Assembly: GCF_029714285.1 (NCBI RefSeq)
Contig: NZ_CP121662.1
Span: 3,096,001 to 3,160,000 of the forward strand
Origin: Rhizobium sp. CB3090
GTDB lineage: Bacteria; Pseudomonadota; Alphaproteobacteria; Rhizobiales; Rhizobiaceae
Reading direction: 5' to 3'
DNA: 64,000 nt
Below the pieces are notes generated by a model. The model worked only from the letters and a program-made list of their open reading frames with translations. It ran no database searches and was not told the DNA's origin. Positions 38,009 through 47,433 of this stretch are shown one piece after another. The position numbers and the translations under genes were made by a program. Numbering within the stretch: position 1 is the stretch's first letter; every line of letters starts with the position of its first letter.

Positions 38009-38036
38009 AAAAGGCGGCTTTCCGGCCGCCTTTTTT
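38009..38036 (+). terminator. intrinsic terminator of leuC
   Basis: AAAAGGCGGC pairs with GCCGCCTTTT over TTTCCG, followed by more T residues, 22 bases after the leuC stop. Confidence 0.87.
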
Positions 38037-38082
38037 GTTGTCTCGATGGTCGGCGCGCTTGTCGGCTCCCCGTCGCGCTATT

Positions 38083-38976
38083 TTATCGTTCCGATGCGAT
38101 TGCCGGATCGGTGGGCGCTGATTTCCTGGCGGAAGGAAGCTGCTGTGCGCGTTGGCTGAGCCAGACACTGCCAAGCACGATGGCGATGCCCAGGATCTGA
38201 ATCGGGCTCAGTTGCTGGTCCAGCACTCCCCAGCCGAGGATCACGGCGGTCATCGGGCTGAGAAAGCCGAGCGGCGAGACGACGGATGGCTCCAGGCGCG
38301 ACAGGCCGCGAAACCAGAGAATATAGGTGAGCGCCGCTCCGATCAGGCCGAGATAGGCAAAGCCCAAGATATTGGCGGCGGTCGGAAAGGGAAGCGGCGG
38401 CTCCATCATCATGGCGAAAGGCAGCAACAGCAAGCCGCCTGCTGTCAACTGCCAGGCGGTGAAGGTGAGCGGCGAGACATCCGGCCGCCAGCGCCGGCTG
38501 AGCACGGTGCCGGTCGCCATGGAGACGGCACCGCCAACCCCGGCCGCGATGCCCAGGGGGTCGAGTGCTGCCCGCGGTGTAAGGATCAGAAAGGCGACGC
38601 CGATAATGCCGGCAACAGCCGCCACGATGGAAAGGCTGCGGATCGGCGAGCCGAGCAAGAGCCGCGCGAGCACGATGACGATCAGCGGCTGGATGGCGCC
38701 GACGGTCGCCGCCACTCCGCCCGGCAGACGGTAGGCCGAGATGAACAGCATCCACCAGAAGATGGAAAAATTCAGCGCACCGAGGACGAGCGACCTCGCC
38801 CACCATATGCCGTGCGGTAACCGCCGGACAATGGCGAGCAGAAGCAGCCCTGCGGGCAACGCGCGCAACAAGGCGACCGTCAGCGGATAGCCGGCCGGCA
38901 GAAGTTCTGTCGTCACCAGATAGGTGCTGCCCCAGATCGCCGGCGAGATCGCGGTCAGCAACAGGTCGCGCGTCAT
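38083..38976 (-). CDS. EamA family (DMT) transporter
   Basis: This 297-residue protein has ten predicted helices in two EamA repeats (residues 1-130 and 140-280). The drug/metabolite transporter pattern WGSTYLVTTELLPAG is near the N-terminus. The substrate is unknown. Its start is 81 bases from the divergent MarR gene, and two palindromes between them suggest control by that regulator, so efflux of a toxic compound is a fair guess. Confidence 0.88.
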   Translation of the reverse strand: MTRDLLLTAISPAIWGSTYLVTTELLPAGYPLTVALLRALPAGLLLLAIVRRLPHGIWWARSLVLGALNFSIFWWMLFISAYRLPGGVAATVGAIQPLIVIVLARLLLGSPIRSLSIVAAVAGIIGVAFLILTPRAALDPLGIAAGVGGAVSMATGTVLSRRWRPDVSPLTFTAWQLTAGGLLLLPFAMMMEPPLPFPTAANILGFAYLGLIGAALTYILWFRGLSRLEPSVVSPLGFLSPMTAVILGWGVLDQQLSPIQILGIAIVLGSVWLSQRAQQLPSARKSAPTDPAIASER

Positions 38977-38992
38977 GTCATATGTCCGAATT

Positions 38993-39036
38993 TATCTTGA
39001 GATCAAGATAATTCAAAATATCTTGACGTCAAGATA
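38993..39036. promoter_or_regulatory. double MarR-type operator
   Basis: Two 18-base palindromes, TATCTTGA-GA-TCAAGATA at 38993-39010 and TATCTTGA-CG-TCAAGATA at 39019-39036, have identical 8-base half-sites and centres 26 bases apart. They lie between the divergent EamA and MarR genes. TATCTTGA..TCAAGATA half-sites are typical of MarR-family operators, so autoregulation and control of the transporter are likely. Confidence 0.85.
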
Positions 39037-39057
39037 ATTTCATGGCGATGTCTCGGC

Positions 39058-39570
39058 ATGGATCGCATCGACAAAATTCTTGCCCAATGGAACCGGGAAC
39101 GGCCCGATCTCGACACCACCCCGATGGGATTGATCGGCCGCCTCGGAAACGTCGCCCACTATCTCGGCCGCGAGATGGAGAGGACTTTCACGCAATTCGG
39201 CTTGAATCGCGCAACCTTCGACGTGCTGGCGACCCTCCGCCGTTCGGGAGCGCCCTATGCTCTCTCACCCAGCGATCTAATGGCCGCCATGATGGTAACC
39301 TCCGGCACCATGACCAACCGCATCGATCAACTGGAAAAAGCTGATCTCGTCGCCCGCACAGCCAATCCTGAAGATGGCCGCAGCTTTCTGGTATCGCTGA
39401 CCGAAAAGGGGTTCGCGCTGATCGACAGCGCAGTGACCGCCCATGTCGAGACGCAGGCGCGTCTCGTCGCAGGTCTGTCGGAAGATGAGAGAGCGGCGTT
39501 GAATACGCTGCTCGGCAAATATTTAGCCGACTTCGAAACCGCTGCGCTGGAGAACTCCATCGCAGTCTGA
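39058..39570 (+). CDS. MarR family transcriptional regulator
   Basis: This 170-residue winged-helix protein has helices for recognition in LSPSDLMAAMMVTSGTMTNRIDQLEKADLVART and the wing in NPEDGRSFLVSLTEKG. It probably binds as a dimer to the two palindromes just upstream and represses the divergent EamA gene until a ligand is sensed. No strong ribosome site precedes the ATG at 39058. Confidence 0.92.
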   Translation: MDRIDKILAQWNRERPDLDTTPMGLIGRLGNVAHYLGREMERTFTQFGLNRATFDVLATLRRSGAPYALSPSDLMAAMMVTSGTMTNRIDQLEKADLVARTANPEDGRSFLVSLTEKGFALIDSAVTAHVETQARLVAGLSEDERAALNTLLGKYLADFETAALENSIAV

Positions 39571-39579
39571 ACCCAGAAA

Positions 39580-39602
39580 GTGGCCCGTAGATCACGGGCC
39601 AC
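39580..39602. terminator. bidirectional hairpin after the MarR gene
   Basis: A perfect 9-base stem, GTGGCCCGT with ACGGGCCAC, over AGATC lies between the MarR stop and the convergent SDR remnant. On the minus strand CTTTCT follows. Confidence 0.5.
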
Positions 39603-39610
39603 CGTCACGC

Positions 39611-40341
39611 TCAATATTCTTGTCGAGTCGGCCTGAACAGGATCTCGTTAATGTCGACGTCTTCCGGCTGACTCATCGCAAATGCGACCATGCTCGCAAA
39701 GGAATCGGCAGGAATAGCAAGCTCATAGACTTTCCGGACCCGCTCGGCCACATCGGCTTCGGTGATGCTATCGGGAAGTTCGGTTGCGACCGCACCGGGC
39801 GAGATGATGGTTGTCCGGATATTGTAAGGTTTGACCTCCTGCCGCAGCCCTTCGGAGATCACCCGCACGCCATGCTTCGTAGCGGCATAGACCGCTCCGC
39901 CCGGATTGACCTTGTGGCCGGCCACCGAGGACACGTTGATGATGTGGCCGCTCTTCTGCGCCTTCATGTGCGGCAGCGCCGCTCCGATGCCGTAAAGCAC
40001 GCCCTTCAGATTCACATCGATCATGCGATCCCAACCTTGCAGCGCTCCAGAGGGGAATGCGGCATCAGCCCGGCATTGTTGATGATGACGTCGATGCGGC
40101 CATAGAGCTTAACCGCATGGTCGACGAGACGCTTGACCTGCTCGAACTGCGTCACATCGGTCTGCAGGACGGCTTGAGGATCCAGCGAAAGCTCTTCAGC
40201 GAGAGCCTGCAGGCGATCGAGGCGACGCGCTCCCAGCACCAATTTGGCTCCGTCCTTCGCGAGGCGGCGGGCAGCCGCCTCGCCGAGACCGCTGCTTGCT
40301 CCGGTGATGACGACCACCTTGTCCGTAATGCCTTGTGTCAT
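39611..40341 (-). pseudogene. frameshifted SDR oxidoreductase
   Basis: Two adjoining frames make one classical SDR. The first (40341 to 40021) carries [20 protein letters not shown] and NNAG, then breaks after LERCKV. The second (40024 to 39611) resumes with [12 protein letters not shown] and has the active-site YAATKHG. Family members read [12 protein letters not shown] across the gap; here the DNA goes from AAGGT straight to TGGGATCGC, which fits a 7-base deletion. The result would lack a complete enzyme. A sequencing error is possible. Confidence 0.82.
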
Positions 40342-40368
40342 GGCTTTTCCTTTCCGGGCAACGCGCCC

Positions 40369-41767
<1,399 letters not shown>

Positions 41768-41892
41768 GATCTTCGTCCTCTGAGCGAAAGGCAGCACGAT
41801 CAATTCCGGCTGCTGATGCCAGAGATTTAGAGCGTGCGATTGGCCCCGATTAGATGGTAGAAGTGGCAAAAGCTTATGAGAAAGATTCATGA

Positions 41893-42786
41893 ATGCCGCG
41901 TCAGCCCGTCAATGATCTGATTGCGTTCCTCGCCGTGGCGCGGGAACAGAGCTTCACCAAAGCAGCCGCAAAACTCGGAGTTTCACAATCGGCACTCAGC
42001 CATACGATCCGAGGACTTGAGGCTCGTCTGGGGCTGAGGCTGTTGACGCGCACCACCCGCAGCGTCTCGCCGACCGAAGCAGGCGAGCGACTGCTCGTCA
42101 CCATAGGTCCCCGCTTTGACGAGATCGAAAATGAACTGGCGGCTCTCAGCGAATTTCGCGAAAAGCCGGCAGGCACCATTCGCATCACCGCCGGCGAGCA
42201 CGCGGCCGAAACCATCCTTTGGCCGGCCCTCGAGCCATTCTTGCCGCAATATCCTGATGTCCATGTGGAGATCATCGTCGATTATGGCCTGACCGATATC
42301 GTCGCCGAACGATACGATGCCGGCGTGCGGCTAGGCGAACAGGTGGCGAGGGACATGATCGCGGTTCGCATCGGTCCGGACATGCGCATGGCTGCCGTCG
42401 GCGCTCCCGCCTATTTTGAGAACAGGCCGAAACCGCTGACGCCGCAGGATCTGACCTGTCACAATTGCATCAATCTGCGCCTGCCGACCTATGGCGGCAT
42501 CTATGCTTGGGAATTCGAGAAGGAAGGGCATGAGCTGAAGGTGCGGGTCGAAGGCCAGCTCGTGTTCAACAATATTGCACTCCGCCTGAATGCCGCATTG
42601 GCGGGTTTGGGGCTGGCATATCTTCCGGAGGACATCGTGCAGCCCTATTTGCGCGACGGTCGGCTCGTCAGGGTTCTCGAGGATTGGTGCCCGCCATTTA
42701 CCGGATATCACCTCTACTATCCGAGCAGGCGGCAGGCCTCACCGGCCTTCGCGCTGGTGGTGAATGCGCTCCGCCGCCGCATTTGA
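41893..42786 (+). CDS. LysR family transcriptional regulator
   Basis: This 297-residue regulator has the N-terminal winged helix ([27 protein letters not shown]) and a periplasmic-binding-like effector domain from about residue 90. It is divergent from the cupin-AKR-SDR run across 125 bases and is the likely controller of that run. The effector is unknown. A weak GAGAAAG ribosome site precedes the ATG. Confidence 0.93.
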   Translation: MPRQPVNDLIAFLAVAREQSFTKAAAKLGVSQSALSHTIRGLEARLGLRLLTRTTRSVSPTEAGERLLVTIGPRFDEIENELAALSEFREKPAGTIRITAGEHAAETILWPALEPFLPQYPDVHVEIIVDYGLTDIVAERYDAGVRLGEQVARDMIAVRIGPDMRMAAVGAPAYFENRPKPLTPQDLTCHNCINLRLPTYGGIYAWEFEKEGHELKVRVEGQLVFNNIALRLNAALAGLGLAYLPEDIVQPYLRDGRLVRVLEDWCPPFTGYHLYYPSRRQASPAFALVVNALRRRI

Positions 42787-42813
42787 AGAGATCGCGATTG
42801 CAAAGCGTAAAAC

Positions 42814-42837
42814 GGCTCGGAGTATTGACCCCGAGCC
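42814..42837. terminator. bidirectional hairpin between LysR and aldo-keto reductase genes
   Basis: GGCTCGG pairs with CCGAGCC over a 10-base loop in the gap between the convergent stops at 42786 and 42883. T-runs are short on both sides. Confidence 0.45.
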
Positions 42838-42882
42838 TTCGTAAATCCGGTGGAGAGATGGTCTCTCTGCAAACTCCGCCCG

Positions 42883-43713
42883 TCAGAACGCCGCCTTCAT
42901 CGGATCAGGCCCGATGCGCCCGCCAGTCGAATCCAGCTTGGCGATATCGGCTAGATCATCCGCGTCGAGCTTGAAGTCGAACACGTTGAGGTTTTCTTCG
43001 ATGCGGCTCGGTGTCACCGATTTCGGGATAACGACCAGACCATTGTCTATGTGCCAGCGGATGATGATCTGGGCTGGCGTGCGGCCATGCTTGGCGGCGA
43101 CCTTGCCGATGACGGCGTTGCCGAGAAGCTTGCCCTGGCCGAGCGGGCTCCAGGACTCCGTCTTGATGCCGAGCTTGTCGTGCACTTCGCGCAGGGCCTT
43201 CTGCTGGAATGTCGGATGCAACTCGATCTGGTTCAGCACCGGGGTGACGCCGGTCTCGCCGATGATGCGGTCCAGATGCTCCTGGCCGAAATTGGAGACG
43301 CCGATTGAGCGGGCGCGGCCTTCCTCCTTGATGCGCAGGAAAGCCTTCCAGCTATCGAGGTAACGACCGCGATGCGGCGACGGCCAATGGATAAGATAGA
43401 GATCGACATAATCGGTGCCGAGCCGCTTCAGGCTTTCATCGAACGCCCTTAAGGTCGAATCGAAACCCTGGGCATCGTTCCAGAGCTTGGTGGTCAGGAA
43501 AATGTCCTTGCGGGCAATGCCGGACCGGCGCATACCTTCGCCGACACCGTCCTCATTGGCATAGATGGCAGCCGTGTCGACATGGCGATAGCCCGCCTTC
43601 AGGGCCGTGCTGACGGCCATCGGCGCGACGTTCTCCGGCGTCTGCCAAACGCCGAGCCCGACTTGCGGAATGGAATTGCCGTCGTTGAACGTGATTGTCG
43701 GTTGCGTGGTCAC
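42883..43713 (-). CDS. aldo/keto reductase (2,5-diketogluconate reductase-like)
   Basis: This 276-residue enzyme is of the AKR5 type. The tetrad is Asp46, Tyr51, Lys76 and the His of YLIHWPSP. The C-terminal cofactor segment is VVIPKSVTPSRIEEN. The start is a GTG at 43713 with GGAG 8 bases upstream. It probably reduces small aldehydes or keto acids such as methylglyoxal or diketogluconate. It appears to be its own transcript. Confidence 0.92.
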   Translation of the reverse strand: MTTQPTITFNDGNSIPQVGLGVWQTPENVAPMAVSTALKAGYRHVDTAAIYANEDGVGEGMRRSGIARKDIFLTTKLWNDAQGFDSTLRAFDESLKRLGTDYVDLYLIHWPSPHRGRYLDSWKAFLRIKEEGRARSIGVSNFGQEHLDRIIGETGVTPVLNQIELHPTFQQKALREVHDKLGIKTESWSPLGQGKLLGNAVIGKVAAKHGRTPAQIIIRWHIDNGLVVIPKSVTPSRIEENLNVFDFKLDADDLADIAKLDSTGGRIGPDPMKAAF

Positions 43714-43858
43714 GATAAGTCTCCAAAGAATGAGAAGCGGGTGGAGTGAAGGCGTGATTTAAATTCGCAAAGAAAAGGTTCCGGGCCTAGCCCGCGCGGG
43801 CGTGCCGGTCGCAAACCTATATAGTGGGCAATATTGGTATTTTAACCCCGCCCACCGG

Positions 43859-44407
43859 TCAGATCACCCGGATGATCGTTCCCTTGCGCAGCAGCGGAAG
43901 AATTCGCTGCATGTCGCGAAGATGGACTGCGATGCAGCCCGCCGTTGGCTCGTAGCCAGGCTTGATCAGATGAAAGAAGATCGCCGAGCCGCGATGGCGC
44001 CGGCGCGAGCGGATGTTCCAGTCGAGTACCAGGCAGATGTCGTAGAGCCCGTCTCGCCGCAGCATCTCTTCATGGCTTGGCTTGAAGGGTGCTTTGACGA
44101 GCCTGTTGTAATTGGCATCCTCCGGCTGGTCGCACCAGAGCATATCCTTGCGAATACGCCGCATCTGCAAAGGGGTCTGAAGAAAGGGGACATTATCGCC
44201 GCGAACAAAGCCGTAAAGCAGCTTCATCGCCGCAATCGGCGTCGCGCCATCCCCTTCCCGCTTCAGCGCGCTGCGCCCCGATCGACCGATCGCCGCCGGC
44301 ACCGTCAGCGGCCCGATCCGCACCAGGGCGCGCGTGGGTTTTCCCGGCGCCGGACGGACGACGATTGTAGAAAAGGCCCGCCTGCCGCCCGCCCTTGCTT
44401 TTTGCAT
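43859..44407 (-). CDS. L,D-transpeptidase (YkuD domain) family protein
   Basis: This protein of about 182 residues has the YkuD active-site pattern: a histidine in FFHLIKPG followed by TAGCIAVH, where the Cys is the nucleophile. Family members make 3-3 cross-links in peptidoglycan or attach proteins to it. No signal peptide is obvious at the N-terminus, which is basic, so export is uncertain. The ATG at 44407 has AGG very close; a GTG three codons earlier is an alternative. Confidence 0.85.
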   Translation of the reverse strand: MQKARAGGRRAFSTIVVRPAPGKPTRALVRIGPLTVPAAIGRSGRSALKREGDGATPIAAMKLLYGFVRGDNVPFLQTPLQMRRIRKDMLWCDQPEDANYNRLVKAPFKPSHEEMLRRDGLYDICLVLDWNIRSRRRHRGSAIFFHLIKPGYEPTAGCIAVHLRDMQRILPLLRKGTIIRVI

Positions 44408-44555
44408 TTTCCTCACATGTTTTTGCTTTGCGTGTGATTTCGTTTGAAATCATAGCAGTTTCAATTGGACGACCAAGCCTGAGCCGCCTCACGACTTGCT
44501 AAAAATGCAATTTGGCGTAGGACTTAAGAGGCAAAAGAACGAGGACCGCAACCGC

Positions 44556-45239
44556 ATGACCGCACGCACCATTCTGCTGGTGGATGATGACAACGACCTG
44601 CGCGAAATGCTCGTCGAGCAACTGTCCCTTTACGAGGAATTCACGGTTCAGCAGGAGGCGACCGCCGGCAAAGGCGTCCAGGCCGCTCGCACCGCTCCTG
44701 TCGATCTGCTGATCATGGACGTCGGCCTGCCCGATATGGACGGCCGCGAAGCGGTGAAGCTGCTGCGCAAGAACGGCTTCAAGGCACCGATCATCATGCT
44801 GACGGGCCATGACACCGATTCCGATACCATCCTCGGCCTCGAAGCCGGCGCCAACGATTATGTCACCAAGCCCTTCCGTTTTGCCGTGCTGCTCGCCCGC
44901 ATTCGCGCGCAACTGCGTCAGCACGAGCAGAGCGAGGACGCGACCTTCACCGTCGGCCGCTATCTTTTCAAGCCGAGCCAGAAGCTGCTGACCACGGAAG
45001 ACGGCCAGAAGATCCGCCTGACGGAAAAGGAAGCGGCAATCATCCGCTATCTCTACCGCGCCGACCAGAAAGTCGTCACCCGCGACATCCTTCTTGAAGA
45101 AGTCTGGGGCTACAATTCCGGCGTCACCACCCACACGCTGGAAACCCACGTCTATCGCCTGCGCCAGAAGATCGAGCGCGATCCCTCCAACGCCGAAATC
45201 CTGGTGACGGAAAACGGCGGCTACAAGATCATTCCATAG
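44556..45239 (+). CDS. OmpR-type response regulator (CenR-like)
   Basis: This 227-residue regulator has a receiver domain (acidic pair in VDDDND, phospho-acceptor Asp55 in LLIMDVGLPD, Lys in YVTKPF) and a winged-helix domain (LTEKEAAIIRYLYRA to TLETHVYRLRQKIE). The sequence strongly recalls the alphaproteobacterial cell-envelope regulator CenR, but that is recall, not a search result. No histidine kinase is adjacent. A cyclic-nucleotide-binding-domain gene follows after 9 bases. Confidence 0.9.
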   Translation: MTARTILLVDDDNDLREMLVEQLSLYEEFTVQQEATAGKGVQAARTAPVDLLIMDVGLPDMDGREAVKLLRKNGFKAPIIMLTGHDTDSDTILGLEAGANDYVTKPFRFAVLLARIRAQLRQHEQSEDATFTVGRYLFKPSQKLLTTEDGQKIRLTEKEAAIIRYLYRADQKVVTRDILLEEVWGYNSGVTTHTLETHVYRLRQKIERDPSNAEILVTENGGYKIIP

Positions 45240-45248
45240 GCGATAGAG

Positions 45249-45704
45249 ATGGCGCTCAACGACGATATCCGTCTGCTGTCGCAATTGCCGCTATTCCACG
45301 GCATGGGCGATGAGCCATTGCGGTTGATCGCCTTCGGCGCCGACCGGCGGCATGTCACGGCCGGCCTCACTCTGTTCCGCGAAAAATCGCCGGCTGAATG
45401 CGCCTATGTCATCGCCCGCGGCAGTTTCGAGCTAACCACCCTGGATCCCTCTGGCCAACCGCAAGTCGAGGCCACTGTGCATGCCGGTGCCATGCTGTCC
45501 GAGCTGGCGCTGGTGACGCTGGTGGAGCGGAAATATACCGCCGTGGCGCTGGAGGACTCCGATGTCATCCGCATCACGCGGGCGCTGTTTCACCGGCTGA
45601 TCGAGGAATATCCCGACGCCGGTCTGCTCATCCAAAACCGTGTGCGCGAAAATTTCGCCGTCCTTGCCAAGCAGGCGGCGGCACTCCTGCATCGCTTTTC
45701 GTGA
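45249..45704 (+). CDS. cyclic nucleotide-binding domain protein without a DNA-binding domain
   Basis: The protein has 151 residues and consists of a single CRP-like beta-barrel (LPLFHGMGDEPLRLIAFGA to FHRLIEEYPDAG) and a short C-terminal helix. There is no helix-turn-helix, so it cannot act as a CRP regulator by itself. The phosphate-binding cassette is atypical. Nine bases separate it from the response regulator, so the two are co-expressed and may interact. Function unknown. Confidence 0.85.
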   Translation: MALNDDIRLLSQLPLFHGMGDEPLRLIAFGADRRHVTAGLTLFREKSPAECAYVIARGSFELTTLDPSGQPQVEATVHAGAMLSELALVTLVERKYTAVALEDSDVIRITRALFHRLIEEYPDAGLLIQNRVRENFAVLAKQAAALLHRFS

Positions 45705-45730
45705 GACCCTGGCCTCGGCGGTTGCGCTTC

Positions 45731-46534
45731 TCAGAGATTGAAATACGCGGTCACCGGCACATGGTCGGATGGGCGGTCCCAGCCGCGTGCCGCTTTCAGG
45801 ATCTCTATGCGTTGCAAGAGTGGGCCGAGATCGGATGACGACCAGATGTGGTCGAGACGGCGACCGCGATCGGCTGCTTCCCAATCCTTGGCGCGGTAGC
45901 TCCACCAGGTATAGAGCTTCTCGTTCTCCGGCACCTGCTGGCGCATCAGATCGAGCCAGGCCCCGCGCTTCATCACCTCAATCAACCCGTCGGTTTCGAC
46001 CGGCGTGTGGCTGACGATCTTCAGCAACTGCTTGTGCGACCAGACGTCGTGTTCGAGCGGCGCGATGTTGAGATCGCCGACGAGGATCGCGGACGTGTTC
46101 GGCTCGGCATTGGCATGCAGCCGCTTCATCTCCTCTATGAAATCGAGCTTATGACCGAATTTCGGATTGATCGTCCGATCCGGCTCGTCGCCGCCGGCGG
46201 GAACGTAGAAATTATGCAGTCGGATGCGCCGGCCGCCACGCTCGAAGATCGCCGAGATATGCCTGCTGTCGCCGACTCCGCAATAATCCTGCCGGTGATC
46301 CTCGGTCAGAGGGATACGCGACGCGATGGCGACGCCGTGATAGCCCTTTTGCCCATGGACGATGATGTGCTCGTAGCCGAGCGCCCTCAAAGGCGACAGC
46401 GGGAAGAGCTCGTTCGGAACCTTGGTTTCCTGCAGGCAGAGAATATCGGGCCGGGCCTGCATCACGAACTGCTCGACGATCGGCATGCGCAGCCGTACCG
46501 AGTTGATGTTCCAAGTCGCAATCGAAAATCCCAT
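45731..46534 (-). CDS. xthA: exodeoxyribonuclease III
   Basis: This 267-residue AP endonuclease/3'-5' exonuclease has the family motifs ATWNINSVRLR, LQETKV, HNFYVPAGGDEP, VGDLNIAP and the terminal RGWDRPSDHVPV with the catalytic Asp-His pair. It removes abasic sites and 3' blocks. The ATG at 46534 replaces an upstream TTG. It is convergent with the CNBD gene, 26 bases away. Confidence 0.94.
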   Translation of the reverse strand: MGFSIATWNINSVRLRMPIVEQFVMQARPDILCLQETKVPNELFPLSPLRALGYEHIIVHGQKGYHGVAIASRIPLTEDHRQDYCGVGDSRHISAIFERGGRRIRLHNFYVPAGGDEPDRTINPKFGHKLDFIEEMKRLHANAEPNTSAILVGDLNIAPLEHDVWSHKQLLKIVSHTPVETDGLIEVMKRGAWLDLMRQQVPENEKLYTWWSYRAKDWEAADRGRRLDHIWSSSDLGPLLQRIEILKAARGWDRPSDHVPVTAYFNL

Positions 46535-46638
46535 GCCCAAACCCTTATCCGAAGTCAGGCTAGGGATTTAGACCGGCAGCAAGGGAAAAGGAAGATCATT
46601 CAATCTCTTCTCCCCGCCCCATCATGGATGGCAGGAAA

Positions 46639-47298
46639 TCACCGGTTCGTGCCGGTGTAATCGATCCGGAAAACACTGTCGTCAAAGGACAGATTGGTCT
46701 TCACATTGTTGATGATGACATCGGTCGTTTTGCCCTGGGGATCGATGACCGTCCATTGACGCAGGTCGTACGTCTTGGAATCGAAGATCATGGCGATGGT
46801 CGAATCACCGAAGACGGTGCGATTGCCGAGCGTGATCTTGGTCAGGTCCGGCTGCGCATCGACATTGCGCACCATGTCGGCGGAAAGATCGATCTTGTTG
46901 GCGAGCAGCAGGCTCAGCGGCGTCTTCGAGAGCTGATACATGTTATTCGTGTGCGTCTGGTCGTTGATGACCTGGACGTTGTTGCCGTCGCAGATAACGC
47001 GCATGCGGGACGGCGGGTCATAGTTGAAGCGCATCTTGCCGGGACGCTGGATGAAAAACGAGCCGCTCATCTGGTCGCCACGCGGCCCGATCTGCAGGAA
47101 GCCGCCCTTCATCGTCTTGATGGACGAGAAATGATCTGCGATCGCCTGAGCAATGCCGGGATTGAGTGCCGCAGCCTGTGCCTGCGCGAAGGCCGCAACG
47201 GGTATCGCGCCTGCCGCGCCCGCCGCCAGCACAGCGCCGAGGAAATGACGGCGGGTCAGGTTCAGGCGGGTCGAGGGCTGCGCATCGGTCTTTTTCAT
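46639..47298 (-). CDS. lolA: outer-membrane lipoprotein carrier protein LolA
   Basis: LolA carries lipoproteins across the periplasm. It has 219 residues. The N-terminus has a twin-arginine-like TRRHFLGAVLAAGAAG signal ending near AFAQA. The fold shows FSSIKTMKGGFLQ, RPGKMRFNYDPP and LRQWTVIDPQG. The ATG at 47298 follows AAGGAG by 7 bases. It lies downstream of ftsK on the same strand with 135 bases between. Twin-arginine export of LolA would be unusual and is only suggested by the motif. Confidence 0.9.
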   Translation of the reverse strand: MKKTDAQPSTRLNLTRRHFLGAVLAAGAAGAIPVAAFAQAQAAALNPGIAQAIADHFSSIKTMKGGFLQIGPRGDQMSGSFFIQRPGKMRFNYDPPSRMRVICDGNNVQVINDQTHTNNMYQLSKTPLSLLLANKIDLSADMVRNVDAQPDLTKITLGNRTVFGDSTIAMIFDSKTYDLRQWTVIDPQGKTTDVIINNVKTNLSFDDSVFRIDYTGTNR

Positions 47299-47433
47299 CG
47301 AATTCTCCTTCAATGCTTTGTCCATGGCGCGCAAAATCGGCGTCTTCATGGCGCTGCGGCCCATGCGCGATCAAGGGCCGCGATCAAATCTCCGAAAGCA
47401 TATTCGGGATGTGTGACATGGGGCTAGCGACCC

